Assembly: GCA_017512725.1 (NCBI GenBank)
Contig: JAFWEW010000043.1
Coordinates: 1 to 64,000, forward strand
Length of the DNA stretch: 64,000 nucleotides
Direction: 5' to 3'
From: Solobacterium sp.
GTDB lineage: Bacteria > Bacillota_I > Bacilli_A > Erysipelotrichales > Erysipelotrichaceae
Shown here: in pieces, positions 54,878 through 63,377 of the stretch
How positions within the stretch are numbered: position 1 is the stretch's first letter
How the letters are laid out: every line of letters begins with the position of its first letter
Notes under the pieces: model-generated
The model's database searches: none
What the model was told of the DNA's origin: nothing
Seen by the model: only the letters and a program-made list of their open reading frames with translations
Program-made: the position numbers and the translations under genes

Positions 54878-56098
54878 TCACAAACATTTCTGAAGACAGG
54901 CCATATAGAAGCCGTCGGTATCTTCTTCAAACGGGAATACCGTACGTTCCTCCAGCAGTTCGAAATCCGGGTGTTCCTTCAGAAACCGGCGGATCTGCCC
55001 TTCATTTTCCTTGCGGTTAAGCGTGCAGGTGCTGTATACCAGCTTCCCGCCCGGTTTCAGGGAACCGGCATTTGCGGAAAGGATCTCTTTCTGAAGCTGA
55101 ACAAGCTCATCGAGGGATTCCGGCGTGACGTGATAGCGGATCTCCGGTTTGTGCGACAGATCTCCCAGACCGGAACAGGGCGCATCGATCAGGATCCGGT
55201 CATACCGTTCGTTTGTTTTATATGGTTCTTTCCCGTCATGAACCGATGCATGCACGATCGATACTCCGGTTTTTTCCATCAGGGCATCAATCAGCTTTAC
55301 CCGCTCCGGATACAGATCATGCGCATCGATCCATCCCCTGTTATGCATCAGACAGGCGATCTGCTGTGTCTTGGTGCCCGGAGAAGCACATACATCGAGT
55401 ACCCGCATGCCATCCTGTACATCCAGTAATGGTGCGACTTTCTGGGAAGCACGGTCCTGGATCAGTGCCTTCCCTTCTGAAAGCCAGGCACTGTGTACGA
55501 GATCTCCTTCATAAGTGAAGCAGTCATTTTCATAGAATGTCACGTCCTCGGTTTCAAATTCCTTCCGGCTGGCTTTAAGTGTATTGATGCGGGCATAGAC
55601 TTTCGAAGGCTTCTGATCATGCCGTGCAATTGCCATTGCGGTTTCTTCTCCGTACTGAGCACTCCAGAGTTTCAGCAGAAACAGCGGGTGTGAAGTCCGG
55701 ACGGCCTCATATTCCAGTCCTTCCCCTTCCGCGTCCAGCATTTCCTGTTTGGAAACCGCATGAAGCACCGCATTGACAAATCCCTTGTCCCGCTTCTCTG
55801 CCAGTTCCACCGCTTCATGGATCACGGCATACAGCGGAATGCGGCTCATATACTGAATCTGATATACCGAAAGATCCAGAAGCACCGCCGTCTTCGGCCG
55901 CACTCTGCCTTTGGCAAGATTCTTCCACTGCAGCTCCAGCATGTCTCTGTTCCGCAGTGTACCGTAGACGATCTCACTGACAAGGGCACGGTCCTCCGGG
56001 GAGAGTTCCTTTGGCATACTGCGCATCAGCAGGCTGGCATATCCGCCTTCCAGCAGGACTCTGCACAGAATATTCCAGGCTGTTTTTCTATCGTTCAT
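54878..56098 (-). CDS. rsmB: 16S rRNA m5C967 methyltransferase RsmB (Sun)
   Basis: The 406-aa protein has an N-terminal NusB-like RNA-binding domain and a C-terminal methyltransferase domain with CASPGTKTQQIA (SAM), IDAPCSGLGDLS and YSTCTLNRKENEGQ, where the two cysteines are the catalytic pair. It starts four bases after priA. The usual fmt gene between them is found instead at 3.9 kb. Confidence 0.95.
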   Translation of the reverse strand: MNDRKTAWNILCRVLLEGGYASLLMRSMPKELSPEDRALVSEIVYGTLRNRDMLELQWKNLAKGRVRPKTAVLLDLSVYQIQYMSRIPLYAVIHEAVELAEKRDKGFVNAVLHAVSKQEMLDAEGEGLEYEAVRTSHPLFLLKLWSAQYGEETAMAIARHDQKPSKVYARINTLKASRKEFETEDVTFYENDCFTYEGDLVHSAWLSEGKALIQDRASQKVAPLLDVQDGMRVLDVCASPGTKTQQIACLMHNRGWIDAHDLYPERVKLIDALMEKTGVSIVHASVHDGKEPYKTNERYDRILIDAPCSGLGDLSHKPEIRYHVTPESLDELVQLQKEILSANAGSLKPGGKLVYSTCTLNRKENEGQIRRFLKEHPDFELLEERTVFPFEEDTDGFYMACLQKCL

Positions 56099-56102
56099 AC
56101 AA

Positions 56103-58265
56103 TTACTCCAGAGTCATCGGATTTACATCGATCCGGATATCTGCTTTTCTTAATGCCGGATCCTGGTTCAGCAGGTTCCGGACTGCCTGACGCATCTGAT
56201 CCAGATCCTTCCCTTTGAGAATGATCCGCCGGCGGTAGAGATCTCTTCGCTTTGGCAGCGGAATCAGACCGATCGTACGGAAATTCCCGTGCAGGCCATC
56301 CTTTACTTCCAGAGCAGCCGCTTCACAGTCTGATTCTCTCCGGCTGCTGACGGTCAGGGAAATCAGATACGTATACGGAGGCTCCTGCGCAGCGTGCCGG
56401 TAGCTCATTTCCTTCTGAAAAAACGATTCATAATCCTGCTTCGCGGCACAGACAACCGCATAGTGATCCGGATCGAAGACCTGCAGTACGACCTCTCCTT
56501 CCGCATCCGAGCGTCCGCTTCTTCCCGCCGCCTGCATCAGCAGATCAAAGGTCACTTCACAGGAACGGTAGTCGGTCCGGTTCAGTCCTTCATCGCCGTT
56601 CAGAATTCCGACCAGCGTTACATCCGGATAATCAAGCCCCTTGGCAATCATCTGTGTTCCAAGCAGAATATCCGCTTCATGGTTCCCAAACGAAGTCAGG
56701 ATCGACTCATGCGCATTGTGTTTCGAAGTAGTATCCGCATCCATGCGCAGGATCCGTGCTTTGGGAAAGCGTTCCCGGACTTCGGCTTCGAGTTTCTCGG
56801 TCCCATAGCCATAGCTGGAAAAGCCTTCCGTACTGCCGCATTCCGGGCATGCCCGGGGAATCGGCCAGGTGCTGCCGCAGGTATGGCAGACCATGTTTTT
56901 CGTGGTATGGTGATATGCCAGTGTGATATCACAGTGCCGGCATTTCAGCGGTTCCCGGCAGGCACGGCAGCGCAGTACGGTATGGAACCCCCTGCGGTTG
57001 AGCAGCAGGATGATCTGCCGGCCGGCTGCCAGCGTTTCCTTCATTTTTTCTGTCAGGGCATCACTGAGAATATAGGACTGCCCCTGCTTCATGGCATCCT
57101 TCAGCGAGATGACCGTCACCTTCGGAAGACTACGGTTGATCCGCTCTTTCAGCTCCACCAGGTGATATACCTGTTTCAATGCCCGTGCATAACTTTCCAG
57201 ACTTGGCGTCGCGCTCCCCAGAACGACTTTGCATGCATGCGCATTGGCCCGGTAGATCGCCACATCCCGGCAATGGTATGCCGGCTGGGTATCCTGCTTG
57301 TAGGAACCGTCCTGTTCTTCATCCATCACGATCAGACCAAGCGAAGCAAACGGCAGAAAGACGGCGCTCCGGGTACCGACAACGATCCGCGCCCGGCCGC
57401 TTTTTACCATGCGGTACTGCTCATATTTTTCCTGCGGGGACAGGCCGCTGTGATAGATCGCCAGCTCTTCTCCAAAGCGGGAAGATACCCGCTCGATCAT
57501 CTGCGGGGTCAGACTGATCTCGGGAACCAGTACCAGGACCTGTTTTCCCTCTTCCAGCACATGCATGGCAAGATTCAGATAGACTTCGGTCTTGCCGCTG
57601 CCGGTCTGTCCATGCAGGAGATAAACCGGATCCGTTCCGTTTTCGATTTCCTGAACCGCCCGCATCTGATCTTCGGTCAGAGCCGGTCCTTCTTTCAGAT
57701 TGTGAACGACTGATTTAGCCGTACGTTCCCGGTTCTCCACAAGAACCGCTTTTTTTTCGATCAGTGTACGGGCAATATTCGGATAATGCCGGCGCAGCCT
57801 GGAATACAGCAAGGGCTGGTTCTCGCTGACAAACTGATAGGCTTCCAGCTGCTTGGGGGTCAGAGATACTTCCGCATCGGAAAGCGTGACCCAGCGTTCC
57901 TCCGCGACTTTCTTTTCTTTTCCCTTCGGTTTGATCTTCGATGGCAGCATTGCCTGATAACAGGAGATCATTGTACTGAGCGTCGTCTCTTTCATCCACG
58001 CCGCAAGATCAGCCAGTTCTTCTGTAATCAGCGGCTCTTCATCCAGTATTTCCGTGACCGGTTTCAGGGGATAGCCGATGCGCGCGGAAACCTCCGCTTC
58101 GCTTTCTTCCGTTTTGGAAACGGATTCTACAAAGCCCATGATCTCACGATGATTAAAATTTACTTTGACCCGGACTCCGGGAAGCGCCGGTTTTGAAGAG
58201 CAGTATGTAAAGGTCTGATCAACGGAGCGCACCGGATGTTCGATATAGCATTCCAGCAAATACAT
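56103..58265 (-). CDS. priA: Primosomal helicase PriA
   Basis: PriA restarts stalled replication forks. The 720-aa protein has the N-terminal 3'BD domain (VRSVDQTFTYCSSKPALPG), a helicase domain with Walker A GQTGSGKTEVYL and Walker B VMDEEQ, and eight zinc-binding cysteines (CRACREPLKCRHC and CHTCGSTWPIPRACPECGS). Its ATG lies only six bases past a TAAAAT box, without a Shine-Dalgarno. Confidence 0.96.
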   Translation of the reverse strand: MYLLECYIEHPVRSVDQTFTYCSSKPALPGVRVKVNFNHREIMGFVESVSKTEESEAEVSARIGYPLKPVTEILDEEPLITEELADLAAWMKETTLSTMISCYQAMLPSKIKPKGKEKKVAEERWVTLSDAEVSLTPKQLEAYQFVSENQPLLYSRLRRHYPNIARTLIEKKAVLVENRERTAKSVVHNLKEGPALTEDQMRAVQEIENGTDPVYLLHGQTGSGKTEVYLNLAMHVLEEGKQVLVLVPEISLTPQMIERVSSRFGEELAIYHSGLSPQEKYEQYRMVKSGRARIVVGTRSAVFLPFASLGLIVMDEEQDGSYKQDTQPAYHCRDVAIYRANAHACKVVLGSATPSLESYARALKQVYHLVELKERINRSLPKVTVISLKDAMKQGQSYILSDALTEKMKETLAAGRQIILLLNRRGFHTVLRCRACREPLKCRHCDITLAYHHTTKNMVCHTCGSTWPIPRACPECGSTEGFSSYGYGTEKLEAEVRERFPKARILRMDADTTSKHNAHESILTSFGNHEADILLGTQMIAKGLDYPDVTLVGILNGDEGLNRTDYRSCEVTFDLLMQAAGRSGRSDAEGEVVLQVFDPDHYAVVCAAKQDYESFFQKEMSYRHAAQEPPYTYLISLTVSSRRESDCEAAALEVKDGLHGNFRTIGLIPLPKRRDLYRRRIILKGKDLDQMRQAVRNLLNQDPALRKADIRIDVNPMTLE

Positions 58266-58301
58266 GGCAATATTTTACCCCATTGCGGTAGGATAGTGTC
58301 A
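58266..58301 (-). promoter_or_regulatory. Promoter of priA-rsmB, leaderless
   Basis: TGACAC (58301-58296), 18 bp, TAAAAT (58277-58272) on the minus strand, then six bases to the ATG at 58265. Confidence 0.6.
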
Positions 58302-58316
58302 TATGGAGAAACGATC

Positions 58317-59105
58317 ATGAAAAAACTTGGAATACTCGGTCTTGGCCATATGGGCATGGCCATCGCAAAAGGCGCTCTCAACATCCTTCCACCGGAAGAG
58401 ATCGTCGTTTACGGGCATGGCAGAGAAAAGATGGAAACTGCCGCTTCGCTTGGCCTTTGTACCGCAGAAAATCCTGCAGACCTCTGTCAGAAGGCACATA
58501 TGGTGATTCTTGCCGTGCGCCCGCAGAATATCGCCGGTCTTCTGGAAGAACTGAGCGATGTGGTTCCGGAGTGCCTGCTTACCGTCGCTGCCGGGGTACC
58601 GATCCGCCGGTTTACCGGGGTCTTCGGTGAGATTCCCGTGATCCGTGCCATGCCGAATACGCCGCTGCAGTACCAGAGCGGAGCGACGGCCCTCTGTCAT
58701 AATGAAGCCTGTCCGCAAGAGGATTTCCGGATGGCAATGGAACTGTTTTCCGCAATGGGCTGTGCTTACGAGATCACCGAAGCGCACATGTGCGATATCA
58801 TCGCGGTCAACGGCAGTACACCTGCTTACTTCTATTACCTGATTGAATGCCTGCTGGATGATGCGAAGCGGCGCGGCATTGATGAACAGGCCGCAAGAGA
58901 TCTGCTCGTACAGACGATGATCGGAAGCGGCATCATCCTGAAGAACAATCCGGACAAACCGGTGGGACAGTTTGTCGATGAAGTCTGTTCCAAAGGCGGA
59001 ACCACGATCGAGGCGATCCAGGTTCTCAAAGACGGCGGATTTGAAGACCTGATCCGCAAAGCCGATGACGCCTGCATCCGGCGGGCAGAAGAACTCGGAA
59101 AATGA
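58317..59105 (+). CDS. proC: Pyrroline-5-carboxylate reductase
   Basis: The 262-aa enzyme makes proline from pyrroline-5-carboxylate using NAD(P)H. It has the Rossmann motif LGILGLGHMGMAIA, IRAMPNTPLQ, and the C-terminal signature PVGQFVDEVCSKGGTT. The ATG at 58317 has GGAGAA upstream. No proA or proB is in the window. It is divergent from priA with a 51-bp gap. Confidence 0.95.
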   Translation: MKKLGILGLGHMGMAIAKGALNILPPEEIVVYGHGREKMETAASLGLCTAENPADLCQKAHMVILAVRPQNIAGLLEELSDVVPECLLTVAAGVPIRRFTGVFGEIPVIRAMPNTPLQYQSGATALCHNEACPQEDFRMAMELFSAMGCAYEITEAHMCDIIAVNGSTPAYFYYLIECLLDDAKRRGIDEQAARDLLVQTMIGSGIILKNNPDKPVGQFVDEVCSKGGTTIEAIQVLKDGGFEDLIRKADDACIRRAEELGK

Positions 59106-59117
59106 TTATATTTAATA

Positions 59118-59161
59118 GGGATCTCTCATTCGCAGCCCGCTGTGAGAGATCCCGTTTTTTG
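59118..59161 (+). terminator. Terminator of proC
   Basis: GGGATCTCTCA and TGAGAGATCCC form an 11-bp perfect stem followed by GTTTTTT. Confidence 0.9.
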
Positions 59162-61483
59162 TCATGATTTCTTTTTGATGTTTTTCAGTACCTGGAATAT
59201 CGTTGCTTTCCCGTTAAAGAAATCCACGATCGTATCGACCGTCTTCCACGTGACCCGGTCCGATGCCATCAGTGCCATGCGTGCCGGCCCTTCCATGATC
59301 ATTTCATCCGTTACACCCGGAAGATCCAGCTTTGAGCGGATCAGATCAATGCCTCCTTTGAGCAGTCTGCCCAGACCGACCTCCTGAAGCTCCGTGAGCG
59401 AAGTATTGACGGTAAATGGCCGCTGGACCTTCGCCTCTTCCACCGGATGTCCAAGAACGCTCTCAAAAGCTTCCTGGGTAAATCCTTCTTTCGCGCCGGC
59501 CAGGTAGTCCGGGGTTATGGAACTGTATGGTTCCGCTGTCCCGTTTCGGAACACTGTTGTCTCCAGCCGGATATCTTCGCTGGAAGCACCGATCCGGATT
59601 TCGTAGGTTCCTTCTTCCACCAGCCAGTCTCTGGCGGCGGTATCGTAATACGCAAAGCTTCGTCCCTCAAGCGTGAACGTTACTGCTTTGGTTTCACCGG
59701 GTTCCAGGAAGATCTTTTCAAATCCTTTGAGTTCCTGCAGCGGACGGCCGATCCGGCTGTCCTGTTTTCCGATATAGAGCTGTACGACTTCCTTGCCGGA
59801 AACCGTTCCGGTATTGGTCACCTCCAGCGAAATCTTCACCGTATCTTCCAGAATTTCTTTCTTCAGGTTCCGGTAGGCAAAGCTGGTATAGGAGAGGCCA
59901 TAGCCAAACGGATAAGCCGGCTTTATTCCGGCGGTACTGTAATACCGGTAACCGGTAAATATGGATTCCCGGTACTGTACCTGCAGGAAATGATCGCGGA
60001 ACGTGCTGAAGCACGGCGTATCTTCCAGATGCTGCGGCCAGGTCTCTGCGAGTTTTCCGCACGGGCTGACCGTTCCCGTCAGAAGATCCAGCGCGGCCCT
60101 GCCGCTGCGGCAGCCGGCAAGATACATGCACAGGATCCCCGGAACATTGTTTTTCCACGGCAGTTCGACCGGAGCCCCGCACTGCAGGATCACGATGATG
60201 TTTCGGTTGACCTGCTGGAGCGCACGGATCAGATGATTCTGGTTTTCCGGCAGACGCATGTGTTTCCGGTCATAGCCTTCCGCTTCATCCCCTTCCGGAA
60301 GGCCTGCGATCACAATTACCTTCGAACAGTGTTCTGCCATCTGCAGGGCCTGTTCCTCCAGCGTTTCATCCACGGTTTCGGGAGACAGCGTAAAGCCCTG
60401 CGCATAGGAAAAGACGATCCGTTCTTCCTTCATCACATCATACAGACAGTCTGCTTCCGATGCGTTGACCTTGGAACTGCCGGTCCCCTGGATCCGCGGT
60501 TCCTTCGCAAACGGACCGATCAGAGCGACCGACTCACCTCTTTTTAACGGCAGTACGCCGTTGTTTTTCAGCAGCACTGCGCTTTCTGCGGCAGCCCTTT
60601 CCGCAAAGGCAAGCCGGTCCGGCACATCTTCATACTGTTTCGGGGAAGAGACACGGTCAGCCAGCTGTTTCTGCCGACGTGTGTTTTCATTCAGCATTTC
60701 GCTCGTAACGGAGCCTTCCTTCAGCGCCTTCAGAATCCGCGCATCACTTCCGTGATCCCCGCCCGGCATCTCAAGATTCAGTCCGGCTTTGAGACATTCC
60801 GCCGGATCCGGCACTGCGCCCCAGTCCGATACGTAAAGACCGTCAAAGCCCCATTTCTCGCGGGCAAGATCGAGCAGTTCCCTGTTTTCACAGCAGTACT
60901 TCCCGTTGAGCCGGTTGTAGGCAGCCATGATCGTCCAGGGCTGACTCTTCCGGACGACCCGTTCAAACTGGGCCAGATAGATCTCATGCAGGGCACGTTC
61001 ATCGATGATGCTGTTCTGAATCATCCTGCCGTATTCCCGGGAATTGCCGGCATAGTGCTTCAGAGACGTTCCCACGCCCTGATCCTGTACGCCTTTGACA
61101 TAGGCGGCAGCCAGTTCTCCGGAAAGATACGGATCTTCACTGTAATACTCAAAGTTTCTGCCGCAGAGCGGACTGCGCTTGTGGTTCACGCCCGGGCCCA
61201 ACAGTACCTGCACACCGTTTTCGATGCTTTCCCTGCCCAGATGCTCGCCCAGTTCATACTGAAGGTCCCGGTCAAACGAGCAGGCAGAAAGAGAGGCTGT
61301 CGGATACAGCGTCGCAGGATGCGACATCGGAAAACCGAGTTTGTTCTCCTTTTCAATCCGCAGACCATTGGGACCGTCGCTCATCCGAACCGAACGGATG
61401 CCCGCTTCTTCTGCGGCTACGGTCGTCCAGTTGTCTTCTCCGGCAAACATTCGTGCCTGTTTTTCAGCTGTGATTTCTGTCAT
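59162..61483 (-). CDS. Glycoside hydrolase family 3 (beta-glucosidase-like)
   Basis: The 773-aa enzyme has no signal peptide, so it works in the cytosol. Order: GH3 N-terminal barrel with SLKHYAGNSREYGR and the nucleophile Asp in YVSDWGAV, GH3 C-terminal domain with IVIAGLPEGDEAEG, fibronectin III-like domain (VTNTGTVSGKEVVQLYIG), and an extra helical tail of about 120 residues. It should cleave a beta-linked sugar from a short glycoside. It overlaps the glycosyltransferase gene by 20 bp in one operon. Confidence 0.93.
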   Translation of the reverse strand: MTEITAEKQARMFAGEDNWTTVAAEEAGIRSVRMSDGPNGLRIEKENKLGFPMSHPATLYPTASLSACSFDRDLQYELGEHLGRESIENGVQVLLGPGVNHKRSPLCGRNFEYYSEDPYLSGELAAAYVKGVQDQGVGTSLKHYAGNSREYGRMIQNSIIDERALHEIYLAQFERVVRKSQPWTIMAAYNRLNGKYCCENRELLDLAREKWGFDGLYVSDWGAVPDPAECLKAGLNLEMPGGDHGSDARILKALKEGSVTSEMLNENTRRQKQLADRVSSPKQYEDVPDRLAFAERAAAESAVLLKNNGVLPLKRGESVALIGPFAKEPRIQGTGSSKVNASEADCLYDVMKEERIVFSYAQGFTLSPETVDETLEEQALQMAEHCSKVIVIAGLPEGDEAEGYDRKHMRLPENQNHLIRALQQVNRNIIVILQCGAPVELPWKNNVPGILCMYLAGCRSGRAALDLLTGTVSPCGKLAETWPQHLEDTPCFSTFRDHFLQVQYRESIFTGYRYYSTAGIKPAYPFGYGLSYTSFAYRNLKKEILEDTVKISLEVTNTGTVSGKEVVQLYIGKQDSRIGRPLQELKGFEKIFLEPGETKAVTFTLEGRSFAYYDTAARDWLVEEGTYEIRIGASSEDIRLETTVFRNGTAEPYSSITPDYLAGAKEGFTQEAFESVLGHPVEEAKVQRPFTVNTSLTELQEVGLGRLLKGGIDLIRSKLDLPGVTDEMIMEGPARMALMASDRVTWKTVDTIVDFFNGKATIFQVLKNIKKKS

Positions 61484-62774
61484 CTTCTACTCCAAGCCTT
61501 TTTTCCAGTCTCTTAAGGACCTTTTCAAGCATGTTGTTTAATACACGCCGTTCCTCTTCACTCATCCCTTCGAGCCATACATCCCTCAGATCATTTCCGG
61601 CATTCTCAATATCATGAATCAGTCCGGCCGCTCCTTCCGTACGCACGGAAGCGGACAGCGGGTTCCAGTCCAGACGGATAAACCCTTTTCTCAGAAGCAC
61701 CTGCAGAGAAGTGAGCACTGCCGGTTCCGGAAGACCGGTCAGCAGGGAAATTTCATGGATCGACCGCGTTTTCTTCAGGGCGTCTACGGCGAGGAACACG
61801 ATCACATCACTGCGGGAAAGATCATTGAGCATGCCGGCATTTTCGAGATACTGCCCATACAGCATTTTGCTGTAGCGGTATACGTTTGGAATGATTTCCC
61901 CTTTCAGCGGCTTCACTTCAACAGAGAGCTCTTCTACCTTTTTGGTACCGGGTACCATCGGAAGCGTAAACTCATCGGATGCGGCACGGATCAAAAACGA
62001 AGCGATATCCACCCGTTCCCTTCGGTAAGTCTCTTCATCCAGCACATTGCGGAAAAAATCATCGTAGTACTGATAAACGCTGGTCTTCATCGCAAGCAGT
62101 TTCTCAAGGTTCATATTCTGCGCAACGAGAGACCCATCCGTTTTGACATAATAATAAACCGGAAGGAGCAGCGGTGCGATGCGGCTGCAGTGAAGAATGT
62201 ATTCCAGATTGAAGATAAAGTCCTCACAAAAGCTGACTTTGGCATCCAGCCGGACCGCATACTGATCCAGGATCGACTTGCGGTAAAGCTTGTTCCAAAG
62301 GACGCCGTAATAGTAATCCGCCGGAGACTGCTTCATGTATTCCGCGTATTCTTTCCGGGTCAGCACCCGGTCTGCAGGGATACTTCCCTTGCGGGAAAGA
62401 TTGTCTCCGACAACACGGTAAAACTCTCCCACCACAAGATCGGCATCCTTTTCCTCGGCGGTGCGCACCAGCATTTTGGTTGCGTCTTCCGTGATCCAGT
62501 CATCCGCATCCAGAAACTGCAGAAACGTTCCCTTTGCCTCATCGATTCCCAGGTTGCGGGTAGAACTGACTCCGGAATTCGGCTTATGAATCACTCTTAC
62601 CCGTTCATCGGCTGCGGCATAGGAATCCAGTATTTCTGCAGTGCGGTCTTTGGAACCGTCATCGATCAGAATCAGTTCCAGATCCCGGAATTCCTGGTTC
62701 AGAATACTGTTCACGCATCGTTCAATAACCTTCTCGGCATTATAGACCGGAACAATCACACTTACTTTCGGCAT
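61464..62774 (-). CDS. Family-2 glycosyltransferase fused to a MarR-like winged-helix domain
   Basis: Residues 1-220 form a GT-A fold of GT2 type: KVSVIVPVYNAEKVI, IDDGSKDRT, FLDADDW (DxD motif 89-91) and the conserved ED of FCEDFIFNLEY. Residues about 310-436 read as a MarR domain: RSDVIVFLAVDAL, HEISLLTGLPEPAVLTSLQ, LLRKGFIRLD, then a wing and the two C-terminal dimerisation helices (SEEERRVLNNMLEKVLKRLE). GtrA follows the same promoter upstream. This fusion is unusual; the winged helix could bind DNA or just dimerise the enzyme. Confidence 0.85.
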   Translation of the reverse strand: MPKVSVIVPVYNAEKVIERCVNSILNQEFRDLELILIDDGSKDRTAEILDSYAAADERVRVIHKPNSGVSSTRNLGIDEAKGTFLQFLDADDWITEDATKMLVRTAEEKDADLVVGEFYRVVGDNLSRKGSIPADRVLTRKEYAEYMKQSPADYYYGVLWNKLYRKSILDQYAVRLDAKVSFCEDFIFNLEYILHCSRIAPLLLPVYYYVKTDGSLVAQNMNLEKLLAMKTSVYQYYDDFFRNVLDEETYRRERVDIASFLIRAASDEFTLPMVPGTKKVEELSVEVKPLKGEIIPNVYRYSKMLYGQYLENAGMLNDLSRSDVIVFLAVDALKKTRSIHEISLLTGLPEPAVLTSLQVLLRKGFIRLDWNPLSASVRTEGAAGLIHDIENAGNDLRDVWLEGMSEEERRVLNNMLEKVLKRLEKRLGVEDDRNHS

Positions 62775-62777
62775 ATT

Positions 62778-63263
62778 TCAACGTTCTCTCTCTTTCAAAA
62801 GTACATATTTTTCCAATGGAAACAGAATCAGAAACTGGATGGTTCCTGCCGCAAGTGCGGCAAGCGTCGGTGCCAGTTTTGTACCGGCAGGGAACCGTTC
62901 CGTGATGACATGAACCAGGCTTCCCTGGATCCAGGTGGATACCAGGATCAGAATGCACAGAACGATAAGAAACACCACTGCATTGCGTTTGGGCGCATCG
63001 GAATGGAAGGTCACCTTCCGGTTCACAAAGAACCCGTACAGATTTGCCAGCACGTTCGACAGAAAAAAAGGAAGCACATAACCCCAGTTGGCATTGCCGG
63101 CCCCGACCGCCGCCTCGTTAAAAACAGCGCTGAGCAGTCCTGGCAGCGGGGCCTTCCAGTCTTTCATGAGCCAGAAGAACACGTTCACCAGCAGCAGCTG
63201 TACGATCGTTACGGAGGCGGATACCAGGTTGAATTTAATAAACTGAATCAGTGATTTCTTCAT
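62778..63263 (-). CDS. GtrA-family membrane protein
   Basis: The 161-aa protein has four membrane helices and the GtrA start (LIQFIKFNLVSASVTIVQLL; YGFFVNRKVTFHS). GtrA-like proteins are thought to move lipid-linked sugars across the membrane or to help glycosyltransferases. It heads the GtrA-GT2-GH3 operon, three bases before the glycosyltransferase. Confidence 0.9.
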   Translation of the reverse strand: MKKSLIQFIKFNLVSASVTIVQLLLVNVFFWLMKDWKAPLPGLLSAVFNEAAVGAGNANWGYVLPFFLSNVLANLYGFFVNRKVTFHSDAPKRNAVVFLIVLCILILVSTWIQGSLVHVITERFPAGTKLAPTLAALAAGTIQFLILFPLEKYVLLKERER

Positions 63264-63377
63264 TCCGTCAAATCCCCTGCGGTATTAATCATAATTCACA
63301 TTTTCGCAAAGAAAAGAGAGATTTCGGGGAATTGTCATCCGTCCGCACTAACAGATAGATGGGAGGAACATTCCAAT

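Noticed and set aside
53528-55429. Open plus-strand frame of over 600 codons
   Set aside because: It lies antisense to pta, the zinc-ribbon ORF and part of rsmB, has no ribosome binding site and its translation shows no domain. It is a by-product of codon bias.
56394-57713. Open plus-strand frame of 439 codons
   Set aside because: It is antisense to priA, which has all helicase and zinc motifs.
61614-63254. Open plus-strand frame of 546 codons
   Set aside because: It is fully antisense to the glycosyltransferase and GtrA genes, whose protein motifs are clear.
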